From: Ktedonobacter sp. SOSP1-85
Lineage (GTDB): Bacteria; Chloroflexota; Ktedonobacteria; Ktedonobacterales; Ktedonobacteraceae
DNA length: 64,000 nucleotides
Direction: 5' to 3'
Assembly: GCF_016587415.1 (NCBI RefSeq)
Contig: NZ_BNJI01000001.1
Coordinates: 6,301,501 to 6,365,500 of the forward strand
The notes under the pieces are model-generated. The model was not told the origin of the DNA and searched no databases. It saw only the letters and a list, made by a program, of their open reading frames with translations. This document shows positions 37,602 to 46,778 of this stretch, piece by piece; positions within the stretch are counted from its first letter, which is position 1; each line of letters begins with the position of its first letter. The position numbers were made by a program, and so were the translations under genes.

Positions 37602-38015
37602 TTATTTTGTCTCTTCAAACGTATAATCGAATGGTATAGAATAGACTTCCTGATGGAGTTCGCTTTCAAGCGTTGCCTGTCCACGTAGACCACTCAGTTG
37701 ATCGGTGCCTGATCCAGGGACCACTGTCAAGGTCATCTTGAGCTTTCCATGATCAAACGTGCCGATTTGTTGGAAGACAAAGCTGCCCGATCTTCCACCA
37801 ACACTGCCTGTCACCTTTTCCAGTGCAATTGTGCTGCCTGTAAGATTCTTGTTCTCGGCAATGAGATACTGGATGCTGCCTTCGCCTTCAATGATGCCCT
37901 CATAGCGATGAAGGATCTCCACGCGGAAGAGGTTCGTGCCTGGAGCCTCTGTTTTGTCATGCCATGTTTTCCGGTGCCAGTCCTTGACTGAACGAGTAGT
38001 ATTTGCTTGTGTCAC
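37602..38015 (-). CDS. DUF3224-family protein
   Basis: A 137-residue cytoplasmic protein with a predicted allene-oxide-cyclase-like barrel. Typical stretches are HRYEGIIEGEGSIQYLIAEN, GSVGGRSGSFVFQQIGTFD and VVPGSGTDQLSGLRGQATLE. No enzymatic role is established for the family. The motif shared with the HxlR promoter lies 80-102 bp upstream of the start, so the double-HxlR protein may control it. Confidence 0.9.
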   Translation of the reverse strand: MTQANTTRSVKDWHRKTWHDKTEAPGTNLFRVEILHRYEGIIEGEGSIQYLIAENKNLTGSTIALEKVTGSVGGRSGSFVFQQIGTFDHGKLKMTLTVVPGSGTDQLSGLRGQATLESELHQEVYSIPFDYTFEETK

Positions 38016-38095
38016 AATATCCTCTTTTCAAGATGTATTTGAACTTCATCTTCAAAAGTTCATACAGGAAATGTACAAGAGAAAGAGAACGTACA

Positions 38096-38117
38096 CAAGT
38101 ACGTAATTTTATGTGAC
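38096..38117. promoter_or_regulatory. HxlR-type motif before the DUF3224 gene
   Basis: CAAGTACGTAA followed by TTTTATGTGAC, 21 of 22 bases identical to 36802-36823. It lies upstream of a minus-strand gene, so it is inverted relative to its target compared with the copy before the HxlR gene. Confidence 0.55.
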
Positions 38118-38287
38118 AAAGCAGAATATCACGCCCGCGAGATGGGAAATCCATGAGCATGATACGATCTTCGCCATACATTTGCCCGCATCACTCCTTG
38201 ATCCTGCTGCCTATGGGCTGGATTACCCTCCGATGCTGCTCCCAGCCATTCGAGCCTCTGCTGGGTCATCTCTGCACAGGTGACAGG

Positions 38288-38641
38288 TTACGGCTTCCAA
38301 TCTTGCGCATCTGATGGACACGTCTGAATCGTTCTAGACGAAAACGATGCCGCATGTATCTCCTTTGCGACCTGATCTGAAGAATTCGAGGAAAACTGGA
38401 CAGTGATGTTGGGATTCTCCGCATGGAAGCGCTTGTTGATCTCAGCAACGACGGGGCCAGCATCAGTGCCGATCCAATGATAAAATTTCAGCGTCACTGG
38501 TTGCTGTCCACCTGTGGTCGTGCCAGAAGAACTACAAGCCTCAAGCAACGACCCGGCAGCGAGAGTTGTTCCTGCGAGCAAGGCTGACCTGGGCAAAAAG
38601 CGGCGGCGGGTGAGTGGAGGAATATTAAAAATATGCGACAT
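38288..38641 (-). pseudogene. Sugar ABC-transporter binding protein, N-terminal fragment
   Basis: Starts MSHIFNIPPLTRRRFLPRSA with a Tat-like twin-Arg signal and a lipobox SLLEACSS. The mature start VTLKFYHWIGTDAGPVVAEI and RFHAENPNITVQF matches extracellular solute-binding family 1. After about residue 95 the sequence diverges and stops at 118, where about 420 is normal. No permease genes are present. The duplicated 201-bp unit lies just upstream. Confidence 0.8.
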
Positions 38642-38694
38642 GTAGAAACACCCTTTCTGCTATGAAAGCTGGTGAGACTGACTACACCGTCCCT

Positions 38695-39096
38695 ACTCTG
38701 AGTGAGGAAATGATACTATGAGCATCTATGACTCTTAGAGGAAGTATAGGGAACCCTCTCTCGTGCCACAAGATAGTAACTTTATGAAAAGGTTTGTCAG
38801 TTTGTGCTCTTTTAAAGAGCGGCATCTCCGACAGATCTTGTTGGGAAAACGTGAAGGGTGCTCCTGCGGCTCTAGCAGATTATGCTGCTTTCCTCACTCT
38901 GAGTGAGGAAATGATACTATGAGCATCTATGACTCTTAGAGGAAGTATAGGGAACCCTCTCTCGTGCCACAAGATAGTAACTTTATGAAAAGGTTTGTCA
39001 GTTTGTGCTCTTTTAAAGAGCGGCATCTCCGACAGATCTTGTTGGGAAAACGTGAAGGGTGCTCCTGCGGCTCTAGCAGATTATGCTGCTTTCCTC
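38695..39096. repeat. Exact 201-bp tandem duplication
   Basis: Positions 38695-38895 and 38896-39096 are the same 201-bp unit twice, head to tail, beginning ACTCTGAGTGAGG and ending GCTGCTTTCCTC. I found no difference on reading. It occupies the space between the clipped binding-protein gene and the divergent sensor kinase, so it may duplicate promoter elements of one or both. Confidence 0.92.
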
Positions 39097-39225
39097 TTCG
39101 CTTCAGGCACATGTAGACATTGACAAAAAAATAGCATACGATAGACTTTGATGGTTCTGAGTCCAATAATGGTGCACAACGTTGACCGCACTTTCGCCAA
39201 GCAGAAGAAAAAAGGATGCTCAACA

Positions 39226-41057
39226 ATGAAGTTACAGAATAATGGGGTGTTCCTCTTCCGCACATAGCTTTCTCTTCTCCTCTTGCCGGTTATTCTCTTC
39301 CCGCTTGCTTTCATCGGGTATTTTTCGTATCACATATCCTATCAGGCGCTCCAGAATCGTTCGGCAGCCAACGTCAGCCAGATCGCTTCACTTGTCAATC
39401 AGAATCTTGATATCACTCTGCAACAAGCTATTCAACTGGCAAAAATGCCCCTGTATGATACGCATATTCAACAGATTGTCACCTACTACGCTCAGCACCC
39501 CAAACGCAATCTTGATACGGCAGCACTGGCAGATATCCAGGAAGTAGAGAATTTTTCACTGAACATTTTAATTCACAACACGAATATTGACTCTGTTGAT
39601 ATCTATACCACCGGTTCAACAGCCTTTCCTGAAAGTTCGATAGGTCTGCAACCTTTCGAGAACTGGACTACTTTGCCCTGGTTTCAGGAACTCATGCATT
39701 CTTCTTCTGTACGCACTCTGTTTTTGCCTACACACGTTTTGTCATCTGAACAAGACGGTCGTCTAGTCGTTCGGTTGCTCAGCCGATTGTGAACACCGAT
39801 ACCTTCCAGACAGTGGGCGCTATTGTTCTGAATATTGACACCCAAAACGCGATTGAACAAGTCATTACAGACTCCACAAACCAGAGCGATACGACCTTTC
39901 TCATTTATGGCGCAAATAGTCAGACCATTTATGTTACTCCGTTCAAGAGCACTGCAAGCAATACTCAACCGATAGCGTTAACTTTACCTCATGCTGTGCA
40001 GCAGGCTCTGCGTAACCATGTCGGACAGCTGACATTGGACAACACCGATTACTTCCTCTCCAGCAATACGTCGTCGCTTTCTGGCTGGACGGTTGCGGCG
40101 CTCGTCCCCAGTTCCAGTCTCACGCAGGATATAGAAGCCATCAAGCAAACGACGGTGTTGATGACCTGTCTAACTATCCTTCTCGTGGTGGGAGTTACTC
40201 TTCTGGTCATTTACCGCCTGAGTCAGCAGATTACTCAACTTCGTTCTCTGATGGGACAGGTAGAAATGGGCAATCTTGATGTGCGTTTCCATGCTCAAGG
40301 CAGAGGTGAACTGAAATCGTTGGGGAAAAGTTTCAATCACATGATAGCTCGCTTGAAGCAACTCATTCAGGACAATTACGAGTCGCAATTGCAACGAAAA
40401 AAAGCAGAGTTGGCAGCCTTGCACAGCCAGATCAATCCGCATTTTCTCTATAACACGCTAGGCACCTTTCATATGCTTGCGATGATGGAAGGGCAGGAAC
40501 GCCTGGCAAGCATGGCTTATCACTTAGGGCAACTCATGCGCTATGCCTTAGAGCCAGGAACGTTGGTGGAATTACAGCAGGAGACGGAGCATATAGAACA
40601 CTTTTTGTCGTTAATTAAAGAGCGTTATGAAGAGCGCCTGGGGTATACGATCCAGATACCGGAGGAATTGCAGCATTATAAAATACCACGTTTTACCCTG
40701 CAACCATTGATCGAAAATGCCATTTATCATGGCATTGATCCGAAAATCGAGGGAGGCAGCATAGAGGTGAAAGGCTGGCAGGAAGAAAAGCGATTGGTGC
40801 TCTCGATTCGTGATGATGGGATAGGAATGTCAGATGAGGAGCTTGAGCGTTGGCAGTCAGCGCTCAAGTATGAGGCCAATCGCCTTGCCCGCTCGTGCCA
40901 TATTGGCATCCTCAATGTCCAGGGACAAATTCAACGCATCTTCGGCCCTGAATATGGACTTGCTCTAGCTGTAGGTCGCGGGAGGAAAGGTATTGTCATG
41001 ACGATCTGTTTGCCCCTCTGTTCTCCAGAAGAGCCAGGGTTGCAAGGAGTAACCTGA
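39226..41057 (+). pseudogene. YesM/LytS-type sensor histidine kinase, stop plus frameshift
   Basis: The ATG at 39226 begins MKLQNNGVFLFRT, then TAG (39265-39267) interrupts, and the same frame continues LSLLLLPVILFPLAFIGYFS. A Cache-like extracellular domain follows. At about 39775 one base is missing: LVV should run into VAQPIVNTDTF. The second frame holds the second membrane helix (about 40150), HAMP, the His_kinase domain with HSQINPHFLYNTLG, and HATPase with LIENAIYHGIDPK and RDDGIGMS. It overlaps the regulator by one base. Such systems sense extracellular sugars and control ABC uptake operons. Confidence 0.87.
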
Positions 41058-41815
41058 TGGATCAAAAGCAAGAGCAGACCCACAGGGTACTTGTTGCAGA
41101 TGATGAAAGAATGATTCGCCAGGGTTTGCAGGTGCTTATCACACGGCATTACCGAGAACTCACCGTTTTGGAGGCCAGTAATGGGCAGCAATGTTGGGAC
41201 ATACTGAGCACTGAACCCGAGACCCGGCTCGCTTTTGTTGATATACGCATGCCGCAGATCAATGGATTGCAGATTTGTGAAAAGGTGAAAACGGCAGATT
41301 TGCCTGTGAAAATTGTGATCATTTCCGGGTTTCGCGACTTTGAATATGCACGCCAGGCCCTGCGTTACGGCGTTGTCGATTACTTGCTCAAGCCTGTCAA
41401 CCCTTCTGATGTACTACGCCTGGTCCACGAGGCAGTCACGACACCACTGCCCCCACCAGAACTCACTGAGAGACAGGAACGCCTGGTCATTGAACAGATC
41501 CGCAAATGGATACATGACCACCTGCATGAAGACATGACTCTGCTCGATCTCTCCCAAAGGTTCCAGTACTCTGTCAATTATATCAGCATGCTGTTCAAAA
41601 AGGAGATCGGGACAGGTTTCCAGGAGTACCTGCTCGATTGCCGTATGCAGCGAGCAAAACACCTGCTGCTGGACCCGGCGTTGCGTATCTCCGAGATCGC
41701 TCAGCAGGTTGGCTACACCAATCCCAAGGCTTTTTCGATCTCTTTCCGCAAAGCTTGTGGTATTCCTCCCACAGAATACCGCGAAATGCGTGGCAGAGAG
41801 AAGACCACCTCTTAA
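41057..41815 (+). CDS. YesN-type response regulator with AraC DNA-binding domain
   Basis: A 252-residue protein. The receiver domain (about 10-125) has VLVADDERMIRQGL, phospho-acceptor Asp in LAFVDIRMPQING and Lys in DYLLKPVNP. The C-terminal AraC domain (about 150-248) has MTLLDLSQRFQYSVNYISML and ISEIAQQVGYTNPKAFSISF, ending GIPPTEYREM. The start overlaps the kinase stop (TGATG), so translation is coupled. The partner kinase is interrupted. Probable target is the carbohydrate ABC system of which only a fragment remains at 38.3 kb. Confidence 0.93.
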   Translation: MDQKQEQTHRVLVADDERMIRQGLQVLITRHYRELTVLEASNGQQCWDILSTEPETRLAFVDIRMPQINGLQICEKVKTADLPVKIVIISGFRDFEYARQALRYGVVDYLLKPVNPSDVLRLVHEAVTTPLPPPELTERQERLVIEQIRKWIHDHLHEDMTLLDLSQRFQYSVNYISMLFKKEIGTGFQEYLLDCRMQRAKHLLLDPALRISEIAQQVGYTNPKAFSISFRKACGIPPTEYREMRGREKTTS

Positions 41816-41965
41816 ATCGTACGTGAACCATGCCAGCTTTCACCTGAAACCAAAAATAGTTGCCTCGTCTGGTATCTGTGGTGAGAGAGTCGAGGGGGTT
41901 CTGTCAGAACTGAGAGCACAAAAAAGTATCAGGGAACAATGGACACTGAGATGCTGTTGTTCTCA

Positions 41966-42300
41966 TTAGGAGACTGTTTGTAGTGCTTCCTTCAAGGCTG
42001 TAAGCCGATCAAGAAAAGCTTGTCTCTGCTGGGAGAGTGAGGCTGGTTTTCCCATGGTGGGACGAAGATGGAAATAATTGCGTAATTTGTCAAAGGCACA
42101 ACAAAAATGAGCAGCCGAGTCAACGTTTCCAAAACCGTGCATGGGATAATACCGTTGCTTGACTCCCCGATGGTCCTGCTCCAGGCGATTGTTGAGATAT
42201 TTGCTGGTTCGATGGAGTACCTGATTGCCCAGCGTTTCACGCATCGCTCGTGGAGAGGAGGCATATCCGTCTGTTGTCACCCGTTCGGGTGTGATCCTGG
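41966..42300 (-). pseudogene. IS6-family transposase, C-terminal relic
   Basis: Minus-strand reading RITPERVTTDGYASSPRAMR, YLNNRLEQDHRGVKQRYYPM and FCCAFDKLRNYFHLRP is the DDE domain end of IS6/IS26-type transposases, with the catalytic Glu in EQDHRGVKQR. The N-terminal half is missing and the frame merges into other sequence near 42300. Confidence 0.8.
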
Positions 42301-42331
42301 ACGCCGTGCGGCTTGCTTGGGAGGAGGATGG

Positions 42332-42613
42332 GTGATTAAGAAATACCGTGAGTATGTGGAGGGGCAGGAAGAGCCGCCCGCCGAAATGGTGGCCTGGGCG
42401 CAGTGGATGTTGAATGGTGGATTGACCTATAACTATCTGGAGTGGGTGCTGGAAGTCGCCGCGTGTAGTGGGAGGATTACGCCAGGTGAGGGGAAACGGC
42501 CACTCCCCCACGAGGTGATTATCGACGCTGAGTGGTTGCAGGAGTTCTGGGCGGCAGGTGCCCGCATAAAGCTATTATTCGCGTGCGTGACCACCGCACA
42601 CAGCAATGGCTAG
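42332..42613 (+). CDS. Small hypothetical protein of a disrupted operon
   Basis: A 93-codon frame from GTG at 42332: KKYREYVEGQEEPPAEMVAW and YNYLEWVLEVAAC. The start overlaps the stop of an upstream frame (ILDAVRLAWEEDG) as GTGA, and GGAGGAGG precedes it, so this looks like the last gene of an operon cut off by the IS6 relic. No domain is recognised. The last 15 residues may be non-native. Confidence 0.4.
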   Translation: MIKKYREYVEGQEEPPAEMVAWAQWMLNGGLTYNYLEWVLEVAACSGRITPGEGKRPLPHEVIIDAEWLQEFWAAGARIKLLFACVTTAHSNG

Positions 42614-42739
42614 CACAATGGGACGTTCCTATTGTATAAGGCATTTCACTCCAGTAGACACCCTGCGCATCTATTTAGTAGATAGCTCAAGCAGGATATC
42701 TACTTGTAGATGCGTAGCAGCAAGCTGTAGCGCGAGACC

Positions 42740-43493
42740 CTGTATGTAAGGTTTATGCCGCGATTGTCGTGAACGCATCAAGCGTGATCTGGATCTGCGA
42801 GACATTCACCTGAAATTGGTCCTACTCAAACGCCGCTTTCGTTGTCGCGTGTGCCGCAAACCCTTCACCGAGCCAGATGCAGCCTGTGGCCCACGCCGCA
42901 GAACCACCGCACGTTTGCGTGAAGCCATTGGAAGGCAGGTAGCAATGCGTCCTGTTTCCCATGTTGACTCCATGGGTGGACGAGTCAGCCAATGGCTCGG
43001 TATTGATCATGGGCAACGCGTTGGGGCGCTGGTGCTGGGTGCCACCACGCCTGGCTCGGCCCATGGTGTTCCTCGCAGCGCGGAAGTCAACGCCTTGTGG
43101 ACCAACCCGCCAACTGATCCGCAGGAGGCTCTTGAAAAGCTAGGCGCGCTCTTTTATTCACCTGGCTGGATCGCATCGCACCTGGAAGTGGTGAAGGCTG
43201 CTTTGCAGAGCCCTCCTCTTCCTGCGTATGTACGCCAACTGCATTTTCAGGCGAGCGAAGAACATGATGCCTGGGATCTCTTACCCACTATTAGTGCTCC
43301 CACGCTGGTGCTCCATGGCAGCGAGGATCTGATGAATTCTCCGGCGAATAGCCACCTGCTCATCGAGCGCATTCCAGGCGCAGAACTGTCTCTGATCGAA
43401 GGAGCACGACATGGGTATCTGATCGAGTTTCGCGAAGAGGCCAGGCGCATCGTCAAAGCGTTTCTCGCGCGTCATCCATTATCGTTAGGATAA
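42740..43493 (+). pseudogene. ISL3 transposase N-terminus joined to an alpha/beta hydrolase C-terminus
   Basis: From about 42740 the frame reads CRERIKRDLDLRDIHLKLVL and RCRVCRKPFTEPDA with RRRTTARLREAIGRQV, an ISL3 zinc-ribbon N-terminus, up to RPVSHV. At about 42966 it becomes an alpha/beta hydrolase exactly at the nucleophile elbow: DSMGGRVSQWLGIDHGQRVG, ALVLGATTPG, then the acid region TLVLHGSEDLM and catalytic His in GARHGYLIEF. The hydrolase lacks everything before its Ser, so it cannot be functional. Confidence 0.78.
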
Positions 43494-43505
43494 GGAAGAG
43501 AGAAT

Positions 43506-43952
43506 GTGATGAAGAGTTATCATGCAAACAAAGGTGGAGGCATTGCCAGCCTGATCGTGAAAGAGCACGACATTCCGACCCCCGGCCCACACGAAGTGGT
43601 GGTGCGGGTCAGGGCCAGTGCGCTCAATTATCGCGATCTCGCAATCGTATGGGGAACGTACCCTCTCCCAATCAAACCGGACGGCATTCCATTGGCTGAT
43701 GGTGCAGGTGAAGTCATTGCCATAGGGACAGACGTGACTCGGGCGAAACCAGGAGACCGGGTGGCGGCAACCCCTCTTCCGCAGTGGATTGATGAGCCTT
43801 TCTTCCCAGGATGGGACTCTGCAGCACAGATCGGCGGTTCGCTGGACGGACTCTTGACGGAATATGCCTTGTTGCATGAAGAGTGGCTCGTCCACATTCC
43901 TGTGCCCGATACCAGGGGTATTGGGAAGGTGCGCAAGCGTGCCTGCGGGTAG
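43506..43952 (+). pseudogene. Quinone-oxidoreductase-like MDR protein, N-terminal fragment
   Basis: Starts MMKSYHANKGGGIASLIVKE. The GroES-like domain ASALNYRDLAIVWGTYPL and GAGEVIAIGTDVTRAKPGDR is intact to LLHEEWLVHIP (about 43905). The sequence then leaves the family and runs into a group II intron-like segment. The whole Rossmann domain is missing. The start is 12 bp after the hydrolase stop, so the two once formed an operon. Confidence 0.8.
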
Positions 43953-44198
43953 CACATGAGCGTCTCATCCAACGCGCGAAAGAGGGGCAGGCACTGCCCC
44001 GAAGCTTGGGCGGGCCTGGCCCGAGCTGGAGCGCGTCTGCCCAAAAGTTCAGGGGAACCATCACAAGAGCCAGCCTCCCTGCTTCGGTGGGAAGAACTGG
44101 AAGCGTGGGCCGAACCCCTGGAACCCCCGCTGCTTTCGCGCGGGGAGCTCTCAGTTAGGCGAAGATGGATGTCAAAGACGCACATGAGCGGTTCCAGC
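43929..44198 (+). mobile_element. 5' end of a group II intron, truncated
   Basis: The segment begins GTGCGC, matching the GUGYG 5' consensus, and is GC-rich and structured. It ends with GTCAAAGACGCACATGAGCG followed by GTTCC. This parallels the GAAAG-CGCACG-GGTTC element that precedes the reverse-transcriptase ORF in group II introns. No RT, domain V or 3' end is present. It interrupts the MDR gene. Confidence 0.45.
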
Positions 44199-44211
44199 CT
44201 GCTTGCTCAAC

Positions 44212-45093
44212 TCAATAGTCGGAAAGTACTGAAAGATGCAATTGGTGAAGAGCCTCAGGATTAGAAACCACATTGATTTGCACAATCTTTCCACTGGCAA
44301 TTATAAAAGTGGCAACGGCAAGCAAGCGTCCTAAAGGAGCTACCACGACTCCGATGGTACCATTTACCAGAACCGGTTGCACTGCCTGAGTATGTCCCAT
44401 GAGAAGCTGCTTTGCCACAAAAGCAGCACCACGGACCTCCCTTGAGAAGCCAGCAGGTTCAGTAGTCCAATCTTCTCGGTACACAACATCGGGGTCGAGT
44501 AGGGCTAACAGTGCCTCAAAATTTCCAGCACGCGAAGCAGCCAGAAAAGCGTTGACCACTTCTCGACTTGCGGTAATATTCTCATCCTGACCCCTCACCT
44601 CTCCCTGTATGCGGCGGCGCGCTCGACTTGCGAGCTGCCTGGTGGCGACTTCTGAACGCTCTATGATAGGAGCAATCTCATCGAAAGGGACAGCAAAGAT
44701 ATCATGCAACACAAAGGCAAGACGCTCGGCAGGAGCGAGTGTCTCCAGGATCACCAGCAATGCAAGACCAACTGAGTCAACTAACAATGCCTCTTGTTCA
44801 GGGTCAATCACCCTGGACTCTCCCATGCCTGGCTCAAATGCGGAGGCTTCCAGGGACTCCTCATGCCGCAATTTGCGTGAACGCAGCATATTGAGGCTGA
44901 TACGCGCCACCACTGTCGTCAGCCAACCACCCAGGTTCTTCACGTTGCTTGTGTCGGAGCGACTGAGATGGAGCCAGGCATCCTGGACCGCGTCATCAGC
45001 CTCTGAAAGGGAGCCAAGCAATCTATAGGCCACTGCATGCAAATGGGACCGTTCCGTCTCGAATGCTTCAGCCAACCATTCATGTTTCTCCAT
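44212..45093 (-). CDS. ECF sigma factor with SnoaL-like C-terminal extension (ECF41/SigJ type)
   Basis: A 293-residue sigma factor. Region 2 (about 10-80) reads AFETERSHLHAVAYRLLGSL and DAVQDAWLHLSRSD; region 4 (about 115-165) contains ERLAFVLHDIFAVPFDEIAP. The C-terminal 120 residues form a SnoaL/NTF2-like domain (VVNAFLAASRAGNFEALLAL, LLDPDVVYRED), which in ECF41 factors replaces an anti-sigma partner and controls activity. It lies 58 bp downstream of a DoxX gene, typical company for this group. Confidence 0.92.
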   Translation of the reverse strand: MEKHEWLAEAFETERSHLHAVAYRLLGSLSEADDAVQDAWLHLSRSDTSNVKNLGGWLTTVVARISLNMLRSRKLRHEESLEASAFEPGMGESRVIDPEQEALLVDSVGLALLVILETLAPAERLAFVLHDIFAVPFDEIAPIIERSEVATRQLASRARRRIQGEVRGQDENITASREVVNAFLAASRAGNFEALLALLDPDVVYREDWTTEPAGFSREVRGAAFVAKQLLMGHTQAVQPVLVNGTIGVVVAPLGRLLAVATFIIASGKIVQINVVSNPEALHQLHLSVLSDY

Positions 45094-45151
45094 AAGTTCT
45101 TTTCCTCCACAATAGTTTGTCCTTCATAATCGTCTTCAGCAAAAGTATCTT

Positions 45152-45558
45152 TTACAACTTTGCAGGAAAGAGAACTCCGAGGATACGGCTTTGTGGCCGA
45201 AGTGCCCATGAAGCGAACGCGAAAATGGTGAAGCCAAAAGCGTAAAGAGCATTTACAGTATCACCGCAGACTATGTTTGATACAAGTGCTCCTAGCAAAT
45301 TGATGAAGACGCCAGCATATGCCCACTCCTTGAGCCGAGGGAAATGTGGCACCAGCAAGGCGATGCCCCCAAGCAGCTTGCTCACTCCAAGGATAGCGAG
45401 CAAGTATACAGGATAACCTAACTGTTGCATGACCTCGACGAGAGGCTCGCCAATTAACATGTTTCGCCCATGTAGCAGGGACATTACACCCCCAGTAGAA
45501 GTTCAAACGTGACAATTGCCGTGGACACCCAATAGCCGATCACTTTCATTGTTTTCAT
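45152..45558 (-). pseudogene. DoxX-family membrane protein, frameshift in a five-base run
   Basis: The ATG at 45558 gives MKTMKVIGYWVSTAIVTFEL, LLGV then stop. The next frame gives SLLHGRNMLIGEPLVEVMQQ and three more helices to the end LFPAKL. One extra G in the run at 45489-45493 would rejoin them as ELLLGGVMSLLHGRN. With that, it is a normal DoxX protein of about 134 residues with four helices. It is upstream of the ECF sigma gene and probably cotranscribed. May be a sequencing error or phase-variable. Confidence 0.75.
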
Positions 45559-45603
45559 AGTTCCTTCTCTTGCAGATAATGTTGACATGGTTTGCTTCCT
45601 TTC

Positions 45604-45818
45604 TCAAATTACCCTCGAAAATCGCGTTAGCCCTTTTTTTACATCGGATTTACCCATTCTTCCCTTATATCTCTTTGCAAGTCTTTTATAGGCTTGAGGG
45701 TCTGTTACAGGCCATATGTTCTGAATCTGGTTGAAAATGTTGTCAGGATCATAGCGTGCATTGATGCTTGCCAGCCGTACAGGGGTAGCGCTCGGATAGG
45801 CAGCAGTAACGCTGGTTT
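45604..45818 (-). pseudogene. C-terminal relic of a berberine-bridge-type FAD oxidoreductase
   Basis: About 70 codons: YPSATPVRLASINARYDPDN and IFNQIQNIWPV match the BBE-type C-terminus of FAD-linked oxidoreductases (RLxxLKxxYDPxNxFxxNQNI). No FAD-binding domain is left. It lies just upstream of the DoxX-sigma unit. Confidence 0.6.
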
Positions 45819-46288
45819 GCTTACATCTCTTAAATAATTGACAAACGCGCCACTACTTAATAGTGCAAATGAATGCCAGGCTGCCTATCGACATCATCAG
45901 CAGACTTCCCTGTTATTTCTTTGACACATTACACCGAGAACATGTGACAGGAGAGCGCAAATTGCATCGCGCCCACCTATCCACCATTTTTCAAGCAATC
46001 TTTACTTCCCACGAGGGCTTATATCTCGCTGGCGGTCGATGTAGTCGGGAACGAGAGGATCTCGCTTTCGTGCAAGTGAGATTGAGCTACCTTCAAGCGA
46101 TGTGGAGGCCGAGAACAGTGGCAATTGAGCCTCAGAAAACGGTCGTTTCCTGAGGCTCATGACCTTGCTCTTTTTATCTGAGCACATGTGTGTGAATAAA
46201 ACTGATCTTCTCTCCCTTGACAACCTCTACCTCTTCGCGTTATACTCAGATCAGAACACTTAGCCAACAAAGTGAAATTGAGGAACAC
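45819..46288. other. Gene-poor stretch before the MarR gene
   Basis: A 96-codon open frame (45863-46153) has no recognisable domain or ribosome site. The right end contains the MarR promoter region with CACTT-agccaac-AAAGTG-like half-sites near 46258. Confidence 0.35.
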
Positions 46289-46711
46289 ATGCACCCATTT
46301 GAAAATGATATAAGCTACGCTCTTATTCAGCTGATCAAAGAACACCGCAGGCAGGCCGATGAAGCACTGAAACAACTTGGTTTGCATGCAGCACAAGAGT
46401 TTGTCCTTTTTCTGCTCTGGGAAGAGGATGGCTTATCTCAATCTCAACTGGCTGCTCGCCTCAAGCTAGAGCTGCCGACGATGACCAAATCAGTGCAGCG
46501 TATGGAACGTGCTGGCTTGGTAAGGCGTTGTGTCGATGAGCAGGACACACGGATTTCGCGTGTTTATCTTACCGAAGCCGGACGCGCACTCTATGAGCCC
46601 GCCATGCAAGTATGGAAGAATCTCGATGCTCGCGTCTGCCTCCATATGACTGAACTTGAACAGGCACTGTTGCGTCGTCTGCTTCAACAGGCTCTTGCCA
46701 ACTTTTCCTAG
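46289..46711 (+). CDS. MarR-family transcriptional regulator
   Basis: A 140-residue winged-helix protein: ISYALIQLIKEHRRQADEAL, helix-turn-helix LSQSQLAARLKLELPTMTKS, and the wing DEQDTRISRVYLTEAGRALY. The ATG at 46289 follows TTGAGGAA by about 6 bp. The SDR gene 67 bp downstream is the likely target. Ligand unknown. Confidence 0.92.
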   Translation: MHPFENDISYALIQLIKEHRRQADEALKQLGLHAAQEFVLFLLWEEDGLSQSQLAARLKLELPTMTKSVQRMERAGLVRRCVDEQDTRISRVYLTEAGRALYEPAMQVWKNLDARVCLHMTELEQALLRRLLQQALANFS

Positions 46712-46745
46712 AGGAAGAGACTTCCTCTTTTTTTGATGATTTAAA

Positions 46746-46755
46746 TAGCCGGCTA
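46746..46755. promoter_or_regulatory. Palindrome between MarR and SDR genes
   Basis: TAGCCGGCTA, a perfect 10-bp palindrome in an AT-rich gap, 24 bp before the SDR start. A related half TAGCC lies in the MarR promoter region (about 46261). Possible MarR operator. Confidence 0.4.
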
Positions 46756-46778
46756 ACTATAAAAGAAAGGATACGCAC

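Noticed and set aside
38695..39096. CRISPR array
   Set aside because: Only two adjacent identical 201-bp units without spacers; it is a tandem duplication.
42107..42331. Plus-strand frame through the IS6 relic as part of the 42332 gene
   Set aside because: This part is antisense to clear IS6 transposase sequence; the gene is taken to start at the GTG after the ribosome site.
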